Below, piece by piece: positions 1 to 8,083 of a stretch of 13,079 bases of DNA. The stretch is from the NCBI GenBank assembly GCA_902773475.1, contig CACYEO010000174.1:1-13079 (forward strand), in the 5' to 3' direction. Position 1 is the first letter of the stretch, and each line of letters opens with the position of its first letter. This DNA is from an uncultured bacterium. Lineage in GTDB: Bacteria > Verrucomicrobiota > Kiritimatiellia > RFP12 > UBA1067. The notes beneath the pieces are model-generated. The model had not been told where the DNA came from. It searched no databases and was given only the letters and a program-made list of their open reading frames with translations. The position numbers and the translations under genes were made by a program.

Positions 1-32
1 ACTCAAAGCGGATTCCCCCACGGAACGCATAT

Positions 33-1700
33 ATGACATCGAACGACGATTACGTACTCCAGCTTCTCCGCGAACACGGCATTGTCGGAGCGGAAGCGGC
101 CGCGGCGGCGGAGGCCGCCGAAAGGCCTCTCGACAAGACCGCCCTCGACTTGCTCGTGGAAGACGGAACGGTCAAAGAGGACGACGTTCTCGGCACGATA
201 GCCGACCAGTTCGGCCTGAGATACGTGAACATCGACCTCGACGCGGTCGATCCGAAGATCGCCGCGGAAATCGATTCCGCCATCGCCCGCAAATACGGCG
301 TGGCACCGGTCCTGCGCGACGGCGACACCCTGACCGTGGCGCTGTCCGATCCGATGGGGTTCGACGCCGTCGACTCCCTGCGCTACGCCCTGCCGGGCGT
401 GGACGTGCAGGCGGTACTCGCCCCGCTCGGCGAAGTCCGCGCGGCGATGGCTAAGCTCTATCCCGACGCCGCGGCAGGCGCGGTGGAGACGCGCGAGGAC
501 GACATGGGCACGGGCGGCGAAGAGAGCGCCGACGACGCGCCGGTCATACGGCTGGTGTCCAACATCCTCGCCAACGCCGTGCAGATGAAGGCGAGCGACA
601 TACATCTGGAGCCGATGGAGAAGTTCTTCCGCGTGCGCTACCGCATAGACGGGGCGCTGCGGGAAATGGCCCCGCCGCCGAAGTCCCTGCAGGGCGCGGT
701 GCTTTCGCGCGTGAAGATCATGTCGAAGATGAAAATCTCCGAAAAGCGCATTCCGCAGGACGGCCGCATACAGATCAAAGTCGGCGGCAAGTCGCTCGAC
801 CTCCGCGTGTCCACGGTGCCGACGAACCACGGCGAGTCGATCGTGATGCGTATCCTCGACAAGACGAATCTCGCGCTGGGGCTGCCGCAGCTCGGATTCC
901 TTTCCGACGACCAGACGAAGTTCGAGCGGCTGATCCGCCTGCCGGACGGAGTCGTGCTCGTGACAGGGCCGACCGGTTCCGGCAAGACCACCACGCTCTA
1001 CGCCTGCCTCGGGCAGATCAACCTTCCCGACCGCAAGATAATCACGGTGGAAGATCCTGTCGAATACCAGATGGAGGGCATAAACCAGGTGCAGGTGAAC
1101 AAAGACGTGGGGCTGGATTTCGCCGCCGCTCTGCGCTCCATCCTGCGGCAGGCCCCGAACATCGTGATGATCGGCGAAATCCGCGACGGCGAAACGGCGG
1201 ACATCGCGATGGAGGCCGCGCTGACAGGCCACCTCGTGTTTTCCACGCTCCACACGAACGACGCGCCGTCGGCGGTGACCCGTCTTCTCGACATCGGCGT
1301 GAAGCCGTTCCTCGTGGCGTCCGCGCTGCGCGCCGCGATGGCGCAGCGCCTCGTGCGCGCGATCTGCCCCAAGTGCCGCACGCCGTACACGATAACGGAC
1401 CGAGACCGCAAGATGCTCGGCCCTGCGGCGAAAAACGCGCCAGGCTCCATGTTCCGCGGCGAAGGATGCTCCGCCTGCGGCGGCACCGGATACAAGGGGC
1501 GCAAAGGCATATTCGAGATTTTCGAAGTGGACGACACCGTGCAGAGGCTCATATTCGACCATGCGCCGGCGTCGATACTGCGCCAGCGGGCGCGCGAACT
1601 GGGAATGCGCACCCTGCGCGAAGACGGCATGCTGAAAGTGGCTTCCGGCATGACGTCCCTTTCCGAAGTGCTGAGAGTCACGATGGGAGACGCGGAATAA
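33..1700 (+). CDS. GspE/PilB-family assembly ATPase (first of two)
   Basis: Hexameric secretion ATPase that would power pilus or pseudopilus assembly from the cytoplasmic face of the inner membrane. The 555-residue length is typical. Residues about 35-145 look like a GspE N-terminal domain. The ATPase core has Walker A GPTGSGKT (312-319), Asp box TVEDPVEY (338-345), Walker B IVMIGEIRD (377-385) and His box GHLVFSTLHTND (399-410). Four cysteines (445, 448, 479, 482), in CPKC and CSAC pairs, match the zinc-binding C-terminal insert of GspE/PilB. The ATG is preceded by a weak GGAA and fits the usual family N-terminus, but the frame is open to the left edge, so a start further upstream cannot be excluded. 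Its stop overlaps the next start by one base (TAATG). Whether it serves a type IV pilus (PilB) or type II secretion (GspE) cannot be decided here, because no pilin, PilC/GspF or secretin gene is visible. Confidence 0.95.
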   Translation: MTSNDDYVLQLLREHGIVGAEAAAAAEAAERPLDKTALDLLVEDGTVKEDDVLGTIADQFGLRYVNIDLDAVDPKIAAEIDSAIARKYGVAPVLRDGDTLTVALSDPMGFDAVDSLRYALPGVDVQAVLAPLGEVRAAMAKLYPDAAAGAVETREDDMGTGGEESADDAPVIRLVSNILANAVQMKASDIHLEPMEKFFRVRYRIDGALREMAPPPKSLQGAVLSRVKIMSKMKISEKRIPQDGRIQIKVGGKSLDLRVSTVPTNHGESIVMRILDKTNLALGLPQLGFLSDDQTKFERLIRLPDGVVLVTGPTGSGKTTTLYACLGQINLPDRKIITVEDPVEYQMEGINQVQVNKDVGLDFAAALRSILRQAPNIVMIGEIRDGETADIAMEAALTGHLVFSTLHTNDAPSAVTRLLDIGVKPFLVASALRAAMAQRLVRAICPKCRTPYTITDRDRKMLGPAAKNAPGSMFRGEGCSACGGTGYKGRKGIFEIFEVDDTVQRLIFDHAPASILRQRARELGMRTLREDGMLKVASGMTSLSEVLRVTMGDAE

Positions 1701-2779
1701 TGGCAACGTCCGTAACAATGCACGACCTGATGCAGGCTACGATAGACCTGGGCGGTTCGGATCTCCACGTGCGCGCGGGCGTTCCGCCGGAAATCCGCCT
1801 GCACGGCGCGCTCGAACCGCTCGACATACCGCCGCTCACGCCGGAGGACACCCGCAAGCTGACGGAGGAGATTTCGAACGAAAGCCACTGGCGCGAGGTC
1901 GAGGAGCACGGCGGCAGCGATTTCGCGCTGGCGTACGAAGACGGCACGCGCTTCCGCGTGTCGGTGTTCAAGGAGCGCGGGCGCTACGGCGTCGTGATGC
2001 GCATGATCCCCTCCACGCTTCTCACGTTCCAGCAGATAGGCCTGCCCCCCGCGATCAAGGAATACCTGTTCAAGCCGCGCGGCCTCATCCTCGTGACCGG
2101 ACCCACTGGCTCGGGCAAGTCCACGACGCTCGCTTCGATGCTGAATATCATAAACGAAGAGCGCAACGCGCACATAATCACGATCGAAGACCCTATAGAA
2201 TACTACCACGAGTCGAAACAGTCGCTCGTGACGCAGCGCGAAATCGGCGCGGACGTCCCGTCCTTCGCAGAGGCGATCCGCCGCGCGCTGCGCCAGGACC
2301 CCGACGTGATACTCGTGGGCGAAATGCGCGACCTGGAAACGATGCAGGCGGCGATCACGGCCGCCGAAACCGGCCACCTCGTGTTCGCGACGCTCCATAC
2401 GACCGGTTCCGCGGAAACCGTGGACCGCATAGTGGACTCGTTCCCCACCGAACAGCAGTCGCAGGTGCGCACCCAGCTTTCCGTGGGTCTGCAGCTCGTG
2501 ATCTCGCAGCTGCTCCTGAAGCGCACCGACAAGCCCGGGCGCGTGGCGGCGTTCGAAATAATGGTGGCCACGAACTCCGTGCGCTCGCGCATACGCGACA
2601 ACAAGACGTTCCAGATACGCTCCGACATCCAGACCGGCGCGAAATACGGCATGATTTCCCTCGACGACTCCCTCCTGCAGCACTACAGGGCGCGCCGCAT
2701 ATCCTACGACGACCTGATCTCCAAGGCGCAGGAGCCGGATTCCGTCCAGCAGAAACTCAGGGATTCCTTCGGAGGCTGA
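1700..2779 (+). CDS. pilT: PilT-family twitching/retraction ATPase
   Basis: Inner-membrane-associated ATPase of the PilT/PilU type, which in known systems depolymerises the pilus to retract it. At 359 residues it is the usual PilT size and lacks the long N-terminal domain and cysteine pairs of its two neighbours. Motifs: LGGSDLHVRAG (17-27), Walker A GPTGSGKS (134-141), Asp box TIEDPIEY (161-168), Walker B VILVGEMRD (203-211), His box GHLVFATLHT (225-234). SVRSRIRDNK (293-302) sits where PilT carries its AIRNLIRE retraction motif and is a divergent version of it. The start is the ATG sharing its A with the preceding TAA stop; GGGAG lies about 10 bases upstream. The frame extends further upstream, but that part overlaps the preceding gene and lacks PilT homology. 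PilU is an alternative assignment. Confidence 0.93.
   Translation: MATSVTMHDLMQATIDLGGSDLHVRAGVPPEIRLHGALEPLDIPPLTPEDTRKLTEEISNESHWREVEEHGGSDFALAYEDGTRFRVSVFKERGRYGVVMRMIPSTLLTFQQIGLPPAIKEYLFKPRGLILVTGPTGSGKSTTLASMLNIINEERNAHIITIEDPIEYYHESKQSLVTQREIGADVPSFAEAIRRALRQDPDVILVGEMRDLETMQAAITAAETGHLVFATLHTTGSAETVDRIVDSFPTEQQSQVRTQLSVGLQLVISQLLLKRTDKPGRVAAFEIMVATNSVRSRIRDNKTFQIRSDIQTGAKYGMISLDDSLLQHYRARRISYDDLISKAQEPDSVQQKLRDSFGG
2771..2775 (+). promoter_or_regulatory. Shine-Dalgarno site of the second GspE/PilB gene
   Basis: A full GGAGG lies 12 bases before the ATG at 2788, inside the last codons of the pilT-like gene. The spacing is slightly long, but it supports this start and suggests translational linkage between the two genes. 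Confidence 0.55.
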
Positions 2780-2787
2780 AAAGCGAA

Positions 2788-4509
2788 ATGCCCGGCGAAG
2801 AAAGAAAAATAACGGATCCGATCCTCGCGCTGCTCGTCAACGACGGGCTGATGGACCGCGACCAGGCGGCGGAAGTCCTGGAAGAACGCGACCGCTCCGC
2901 CGGAAAGACGGTGCGCGACATCCTCGTCGATTCGGGATACATATCCGAGGACGATCTTCTCTCCGCGATGGCCGCCGACCAGGGATGCGAAGTGGTGGAT
3001 CTCTCTTCGATGGAGATTCCCGAGGAAACGCTCTCCTGCGTTCCGGCGTCCGTGCCGCGCATGTACAACGTCCTCCCCGTGGAACGCGGCGACGGATACA
3101 TCGTGTTCGCCGCGAGCGACATGATAGATCCGTGCGTGTCGGACGAAATCTCGTTCGTGACGTCCAAGGAGGCGCGCTTCGTGATGGCGCGCAAGAAGGA
3201 TCTCGCCGACAGGATCGCCGCGCGCTACGGCGACGCGAACGATTCCGTGGAGGACATGATCAATTCGCTCGGCGCGGGACTGGGCGCGGACGATTCGCTC
3301 GCCGCCGACCAGAACGACGTCGCCGCGCTTTCCTCCGCCGCGCAGAACAACGCCGTGATCCGCTTCGTGAACCTCGTCCTGTACCAGGGCGTCGTGGACC
3401 GCGCGTCGGACATCCATTTCGAGCCGTTCGAAAAGCAGTTCCGCATACGCTACCGCGTGGACGGCGCGCTTTACGAACTCAAGGCCCCGGACATCCGCAT
3501 GGCCCCCGCGATAATTTCGCGCATAAAGATCATGGCGGGGCTGAACATTTCCGAGCGGCGCATTCCGCAGGACGGCCGCATCGCGCTGACCGTCGCCGGA
3601 AAGCCGGTCGATCTGCGCGTGTCGTGCCTGCCTACCGCGTCGTCCGCGTTTTCCGAATCCGTCGTGCTGCGAATCCTCGACCGCAGCGCCGTGTCGCTCG
3701 ACCTCGAAAACATCGGCCTGCCCGAGGACATCTACGAAGAACTCACAATAGACATCGAAAAGCCCAACGGCATAATCGTCGTGACCGGGCCTACCGGCTC
3801 CGGCAAGACGACCACGCTCTATTCCGTCCTGCGGCGCATCAACCAGCCCGACACGAAACTCCTCACCGCCGAAGAGCCTGTCGAATACGACATGGAGGGG
3901 ATCGTCCAGGTCCCGATAGACCCCGCCGTGGGCAACACCTTCCCGAAAGTCCTGCGCGCGTTCCTCCGCCAGGACCCCGATGTGATGATGATAGGCGAAA
4001 TCCGCGATCTCGAAACCGCGGAAATCGCCATCCAGGCCGCTCTCACCGGCCACCTGGTGTTCTCCACCCTGCACACGAACGACGCCGCCGGCGCGGTGAT
4101 GCGCTTCATAGACATGAACGTCGCTCCGTACATGGTCGCCTCCACGCTCGAATCGGTGATGGGCCAGCGCCTCGTGCGCACGATCTGCAACGAATGCAAA
4201 ACGCAGTACGCGCCCGACGGCGAAACTCTGCAGCGCCTTGAACTGACGCCGGAGGAGATCGGCGGGCGCTGCTTCTGCTACGGCAGGGGCTGCAAGAAGT
4301 GCAACAGCACGGGCTACAAAGGCCGCAAGGGCGTGTTCGAATACCTGCGCGTGACAGATCCGATACGCGAACTCATAAACGACCGCGCGCCGACGCTCGT
4401 CATACGCGAGAAAGCCCGCGAACTGGGAATGCGCACGATGCGCGAAGACGGCATACGCAACATTCTCGACGGCTACACGACCGTGGACGAAGTCCTGCGC
4501 TACACTTGA
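2788..4509 (+). CDS. GspE/PilB-family assembly ATPase (second of two)
   Basis: A second, longer (573 residues) assembly ATPase, paralogous to the one two genes upstream. Residues about 10-150 form a GspE N-terminal-like domain; an acidic, Ala/Asn-rich linker (about 150-188) leads into the core. Motifs: Walker A GPTGSGKT (334-341), Walker B VMMIGEIRD (399-407), His box GHLVFSTLHTND (421-432). Cysteine pairs at 467/470 and 502/505 (CNEC, CKKC) match the zinc insert, with two extra cysteines at 495 and 497. The Asp box reads TAEEPVEY (360-367), with Glu where the first gene has Asp. It starts 8 bases after the pilT-like stop. Two assembly-type ATPases around one retraction-type ATPase suggest either two machines (type IV pilus and type II secretion) or a specialised pair in one machine; the sequence alone does not decide. 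Confidence 0.95.
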   Translation: MPGEERKITDPILALLVNDGLMDRDQAAEVLEERDRSAGKTVRDILVDSGYISEDDLLSAMAADQGCEVVDLSSMEIPEETLSCVPASVPRMYNVLPVERGDGYIVFAASDMIDPCVSDEISFVTSKEARFVMARKKDLADRIAARYGDANDSVEDMINSLGAGLGADDSLAADQNDVAALSSAAQNNAVIRFVNLVLYQGVVDRASDIHFEPFEKQFRIRYRVDGALYELKAPDIRMAPAIISRIKIMAGLNISERRIPQDGRIALTVAGKPVDLRVSCLPTASSAFSESVVLRILDRSAVSLDLENIGLPEDIYEELTIDIEKPNGIIVVTGPTGSGKTTTLYSVLRRINQPDTKLLTAEEPVEYDMEGIVQVPIDPAVGNTFPKVLRAFLRQDPDVMMIGEIRDLETAEIAIQAALTGHLVFSTLHTNDAAGAVMRFIDMNVAPYMVASTLESVMGQRLVRTICNECKTQYAPDGETLQRLELTPEEIGGRCFCYGRGCKKCNSTGYKGRKGVFEYLRVTDPIRELINDRAPTLVIREKARELGMRTMREDGIRNILDGYTTVDEVLRYT

Positions 4510-4540
4510 GCGCCCCGAAATCCCGCCAAACGGAAAATCC

Positions 4541-5821
4541 ATGAAAAAGAAAATACTTGTCGTAGGCTCCGGCGGACGCGAACACGCCCTCGCGTGGCGT
4601 CTTTCCCGCGACGTCCCCTCCCCCGAACTCTTCTGCGCGCCCGGCAACGCCGGAACCGCCGCCATTGCGCGGAATCTGCCGTTTGCGGCGACCGACATCC
4701 CCGCGATAACGGCGTGGTGCGCCGAAAACCGCCCGGATCTTGTCGTGGTCGGGCCTGAGGCCCCGCTCTGCGCGGGACTCGCGGATGCGCTTTCCGCCGC
4801 CGGCGTGAAGGTCTTCGGCCCGTGCGCCGCGGCCGCGCGCATGGAAGGCTCCAAAACATTCGCCAAGGAGATAATGAACGCCGCAGGCGTGCCTACCGCC
4901 CGCTCAGCCGCCTTCACCTCCCCCGCCGAAGCGCGCGCCGCGCTTCCTTCGTTCGGCCTGCCTGTCGTGATCAAGGCGGACGGCCTCGCCGCCGGAAAGG
5001 GCGTGATAATCGCCCAGACCGCCAGGGAGGCGGAAGAGGCGATCGATTCGATGCTCGTGGACAACGCTTTCGGCAAGGCCGGGGCGGAGGTCCTTGTGGA
5101 GGAGTTCCTTGAAGGCGAGGAAGCATCCATCCTCGCGCTCGTGGACGGCGAACGCGCCGTGCTGCTTCCGTCTTCGCAGGACCACAAGCGCGTCGGCGAC
5201 GGCGACACCGGCCCGAACACCGGCGGCATGGGCGCATATTCGCCGGCGCCGGTCGTGACGCCCGAGATGCTGCCGCGCATACGCGATACGGTAATCCTGC
5301 CCGTTGTGCGCGAACTGGCGAAGCGCGGCATCGTCTACAAAGGCGTGCTGTACGCCGGCCTGATGATCGGCCCCAAGGGCGTGAACGTGCTGGAGTTCAA
5401 TGCGCGTTTCGGCGACCCGGAGACCGAAGCCGTCCTCATGCGCGTGGAAGGCGATTTCGCCGCGGCGCTCGAAGCCTGCGCGGACGGAACGCTTTCGGAG
5501 GATCTCGTGAAGGTCTCCCCCGAACCGGCCGCCACGGTGATTGTCGCGTCCAAGGGCTATCCCGGACCGTACGAAAAGGGGAAGGCGATATCCGGGCTGG
5601 AAGACGCTGCCGCAGTTCCCGGCGCGGTCGTGTTCCACTGCGGCACGGCGCGGGACTCCGCAGGCGGCACGGTCACCGCCGGCGGGCGCGTCCTTTCCGT
5701 CTCCGCGTGTGGCGCAGACCTGCGCCAGGCCGTGGACCGCGCGTATGCGGCGGTCGGGAAAATATCGTTCGACGGCGCATTCCACCGCTCCGACATCGCG
5801 CACCGCGCTTTCGGACGCTGA
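4541..5821 (+). CDS. purD: Phosphoribosylamine-glycine ligase (GAR synthetase)
   Basis: Second step of de novo purine synthesis: 5-phosphoribosylamine, glycine and ATP give glycinamide ribonucleotide in the cytosol. The 426-residue length is standard for a monofunctional PurD. The N-terminal domain opens with ILVVGSGGREHAL (5-17) and carries VVGPEAPL (69-76). An ATP-grasp domain follows, with VIKADGLAAGKGV (143-155), the KRVGDGDTGPNTGGMGAY block (216-233) and the PurD signature RFGDPETE (289-296), where N287 and E296 are expected metal ligands. The ATG is preceded at close range by GGAAA (CGGAAAATCC). It lies 31 bases after the second GspE/PilB gene on the same strand with no visible terminator or strong promoter, so it is probably co-transcribed with the pilus genes, an unrelated function. 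No purH, purN or purM is adjacent. Confidence 0.97.
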   Translation: MKKKILVVGSGGREHALAWRLSRDVPSPELFCAPGNAGTAAIARNLPFAATDIPAITAWCAENRPDLVVVGPEAPLCAGLADALSAAGVKVFGPCAAAARMEGSKTFAKEIMNAAGVPTARSAAFTSPAEARAALPSFGLPVVIKADGLAAGKGVIIAQTAREAEEAIDSMLVDNAFGKAGAEVLVEEFLEGEEASILALVDGERAVLLPSSQDHKRVGDGDTGPNTGGMGAYSPAPVVTPEMLPRIRDTVILPVVRELAKRGIVYKGVLYAGLMIGPKGVNVLEFNARFGDPETEAVLMRVEGDFAAALEACADGTLSEDLVKVSPEPAATVIVASKGYPGPYEKGKAISGLEDAAAVPGAVVFHCGTARDSAGGTVTAGGRVLSVSACGADLRQAVDRAYAAVGKISFDGAFHRSDIAHRAFGR

Positions 5822-5846
5822 GGGTCCGCACGGGAACCGGCCGCGC

Positions 5847-6731
5847 ATGAAAGCGAGCGTTGTAATCCCGTGCTTTGACTGCGAAAGCACCATCGCGGAC
5901 TGCATAGCGTCTTTCACCGCCGGGGATCTGCGCGATTTCGAAATTGTCGCGGTGGACGACGGCTCGACCGATTCCACCCCGGCCGTGCTTGAAAAAATCG
6001 CCTCTTCGGAACCGCGGCTGCGCATCGTCCGCATTCCGCATTCCGGCCAGAGCGCCGCGCGCAACGCCGGAATCCGCGCCGCGCACGGCGACTGGCTGGC
6101 GTTCGCCGACGCCGACGACACGGTCGAGCCCGGTTTCCTTTCCGCGATGACGGCGGCGGCGGAGGCCGCGCGCGCGGACTTCGCTATATGCCCGTTCAGC
6201 GTGCGCAGGGCGGACGGATCCCTCGAAACCGCGCCTCTCAAAGACAGCTACAACCTTTCCTGCGGCGCGCAGATCCGCCGCCGCTTCCTCCCGCGCGTGG
6301 CCGGCTACCCGCTTTCCGCAGTGTTCGCGCGTCTCGCCGGACGCGACGTAACCACGCGTTTCCGCGAACCGGGCTATGTCTGGAGATGCGTTTATTCGCG
6401 CTCGATTGTGGAACGGTACAATATCCGCTTCGACGAATCGCTTTCCATGCACGAAGACGCGCTTTTCGTCATCGAGTTCACTTTGCGGGCGCGCCGGATG
6501 GTTTCTGTGGACGCCCCTCTCTACATCTACTTCCCGGGGGAAGACGGCGCGGCCGCGACTGCGCGCAGAAACGCCTCCCGCGGGGATTCGCCGCGCCCCG
6601 GAGAAGCGTTTCTCCGTGCGCTGCGTTCGCTCGACCGCCGCTGGAAGGGCAAATTGCGCCCGCTGTACGCGGGGAGTGCCGTGTTCAACGCCTTGCTCGG
6701 CTTCCGCGAAGCTTTGCGCAGACGTAGGTAA
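5847..6731 (+). CDS. Family 2 glycosyltransferase
   Basis: A 294-residue GT-A fold glycosyltransferase of family GT2, expected to transfer a sugar from a nucleotide-sugar donor at the cytoplasmic membrane face during surface polysaccharide or glycoconjugate synthesis. It shows the GT2 opening SVVIPCFDCESTI (4-16), VDDGSTD (36-42), SGQSAARNAGI (66-76), the metal-binding DAD of FADADD (86-91), and a HEDALF block (202-207) holding the likely catalytic acidic residues. There is no signal peptide or clear membrane helix. The ATG follows purD by 25 bases, with GGGAA about 10 bases upstream. The frame is open far into purD, but homology begins only at this ATG. The last 47 bases overlap the 3' end of the convergent glycosyltransferase. 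Donor and acceptor cannot be predicted. Confidence 0.9.
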   Translation: MKASVVIPCFDCESTIADCIASFTAGDLRDFEIVAVDDGSTDSTPAVLEKIASSEPRLRIVRIPHSGQSAARNAGIRAAHGDWLAFADADDTVEPGFLSAMTAAAEAARADFAICPFSVRRADGSLETAPLKDSYNLSCGAQIRRRFLPRVAGYPLSAVFARLAGRDVTTRFREPGYVWRCVYSRSIVERYNIRFDESLSMHEDALFVIEFTLRARRMVSVDAPLYIYFPGEDGAAATARRNASRGDSPRPGEAFLRALRSLDRRWKGKLRPLYAGSAVFNALLGFREALRRRR

Positions 6732-7512
6732 AGCCCACGAGAATCCGTTCGAAGTACATCGCGGCGAAAAGCACCGGGTGGCGCAGGATTTTCCGCCATT
6801 TGCCTTTTTCGGCGAACACGCCGAAGTACCTGTACGCCGGGCTGAACTGTTTTTTCGCGTCCGGGTGTCCTCTCCACTTCGCGAGGTATGCGTCCGCCGT
6901 GCCGGAGTAGTATCGCTTTTTGGCAAGAAGTTTGCGCAGCGACAGCGCTTTTTCGTTGTGGACGAGATGTCCTGAAGTGATGGCGGTACGCGCGCCTGCG
7001 GCTTTCAGCCTTATGTCGAGATCCCAGTCTTCGCAGGCTGTCAGGTTTTCGTCGTATCCGCCGATCGCGTCGAAAAGCGTTTTGCGGATCGCGCGAAGTC
7101 CGTCGATCGGTGTGGCGTCGTAGAACGAACGCTCGAAATTCCTGGCCTTTGCGCGCAGTCCGCGCCCCGAGCGGACTTCCCGCACGTAGAGAGCATCCAC
7201 GCCGCCGGACTCCGCAAGACGCAGAATCTCCCGCTGGGTCTCCTCCGGGACGATCATGTCGGCGTCGACGAACATGAGCCATTCGCCGCGCGCCTCCTTC
7301 GCGCCGAGGTTGCGCTGGGCGCAGCGCTCCGGCCCTTTCAGGAAGACGCGCGCCCCCGCGCCGCGCGCGATGTCCGCCGTCGCGTCGGAGGAGAAATTGT
7401 CCACGACTACCGTTTCGGCCAGACCTTCGCCGCGCAGCTTGTCGAAAGCGCCGAGCGCGGCGGCGATGTTCGCCGCCTCGTTCTTCGCGGGGATTACGAC
7501 CGAAAGGAGCAT
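6685..7512 (-). CDS. Family 2 glycosyltransferase (convergent)
   Basis: A 275-residue GT-A glycosyltransferase, only distantly like its convergent neighbour. Motifs: LSVVIPAKNEAANI (3-16), VVVDNFSSDAT (35-45), QRNLGAKEARGEWL (66-79), the DAD metal site in FVDADM (81-86), and GGYDENLTACEDWDLDIRL (151-169), which carries the catalytic ED. The segment around 246-266 (HPVLFAAMYFERILVGFTYVC) is hydrophobic and could associate with the membrane. It is the last gene of the minus-strand cluster, starting 16 bases after the nitroreductase stop. No good Shine-Dalgarno is visible, so translation may depend on coupling. Its 3' end overlaps the plus-strand glycosyltransferase by 47 bases. Substrate is unknown; a role in envelope glycan or lipid glycosylation is an inference. 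Confidence 0.9.
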   Translation of the reverse strand: MLLSVVIPAKNEAANIAAALGAFDKLRGEGLAETVVVDNFSSDATADIARGAGARVFLKGPERCAQRNLGAKEARGEWLMFVDADMIVPEETQREILRLAESGGVDALYVREVRSGRGLRAKARNFERSFYDATPIDGLRAIRKTLFDAIGGYDENLTACEDWDLDIRLKAAGARTAITSGHLVHNEKALSLRKLLAKKRYYSGTADAYLAKWRGHPDAKKQFSPAYRYFGVFAEKGKWRKILRHPVLFAAMYFERILVGFTYVCAKLRGSRARR

Positions 7513-7528
7513 CTGCCGTGCAGCCGGA

Positions 7529-8071
7529 CTACAGGACGCGGTAGCGTCCTTCTTTCAAAGGGTATCCCTGCGAAGGTTCGCCGTCCGGCCAGCCGAGCGC
7601 GAGATGCCCCACGCCCTCCCATTCGCCGTCAAGGCCGAGCCTGTCGAGAATCTTGCGCCCGAGCGGGCTTTCGAGCTCCTCTTTCGCCCTGTGTATCCAG
7701 CAGCTCCCGAGTCCGAGTTCCGCCGCTTTCAGCATCATGTTGCCCAGAACGAGCGAGCCGTCGTACGTATAAGTGGAGCCTTCGGATTTCGACGCAATGA
7801 CAAGCAGCATCACCGGCGCGCCGTAGAACGGATCCGCCGGGCGGCCGGGCGGCGGAGCGCCCATTATTTCGGCGTTTTTGCGCGTTATTTCCGCCTTCAT
7901 CTCCGGATCGTCCACACGCACCACGATCGCGCTCTGGCGGTGGCGTCCGGACGGGGCCAGAAGACCGGCCTTCACTACGGCGTCCACCATCTCCGCGGGC
8001 GGCGGTTCCGGTTTGAATTTCCGTACGCTGCGTCTTGACGCGATCAATCTGTCCAATTGCGTTTCCTGCAT
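7529..8071 (-). CDS. Nitroreductase-family flavoprotein
   Basis: A small (180-residue) FMN-dependent oxidoreductase of the nitroreductase superfamily, normally a dimer using NAD(P)H to reduce nitro, quinone or enone compounds. It shows the FMN-phosphate-binding RRSVRKF near the N-terminus (13-19), LLAPSGRHRQ (37-46) in the usual A-P-S position, LVLGNMMLKAAELGLGSCW (107-125), a pattern common to the family, and GHLALGWP (155-162) close to the C-terminus. At 180 residues it is at the short end of the family but complete. AGGGAG with a 7-base spacer precedes the ATG. It lies 46 bases downstream of pyrF on the same strand. Any link to pyrimidine or purine synthesis is not evident from sequence; the physiological substrate cannot be assigned. 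Confidence 0.88.
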   Translation of the reverse strand: MQETQLDRLIASRRSVRKFKPEPPPAEMVDAVVKAGLLAPSGRHRQSAIVVRVDDPEMKAEITRKNAEIMGAPPPGRPADPFYGAPVMLLVIASKSEGSTYTYDGSLVLGNMMLKAAELGLGSCWIHRAKEELESPLGRKILDRLGLDGEWEGVGHLALGWPDGEPSQGYPLKEGRYRVL

Positions 8072-8078
8072 TGCGTTT

Positions 8079-8083
8079 CTCCC
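8079..8083 (-). promoter_or_regulatory. Shine-Dalgarno site of the nitroreductase gene
   Basis: On the minus strand GGGAG, within AGGGAGA, stands 7 bases before the ATG at 8071. It is the best-placed ribosome binding site in the minus-strand cluster and fixes the start of the nitroreductase. Confidence 0.6.

Noticed and set aside
2704..5331. Long open frames antisense to the pilus ATPases, purD and purL, some of several hundred codons
   Set aside because: They lie opposite strongly supported genes, their translations are Arg/His/Ala/Gly-rich without recognisable domains, and such shadows are expected in GC-rich genes with biased third positions.
5541..5846. Upstream extension of the plus-strand glycosyltransferase into purD
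   Set aside because: The translation before 5847 has no GT2 character and lies entirely over purD; the family N-terminus begins at the ATG at 5847.
7529..8071. Assignment of the nitroreductase-like gene to bluB or a coenzyme F420 role
   Set aside because: The protein is short and shows only general nitroreductase features; there are no cobalamin or F420 genes beside it.
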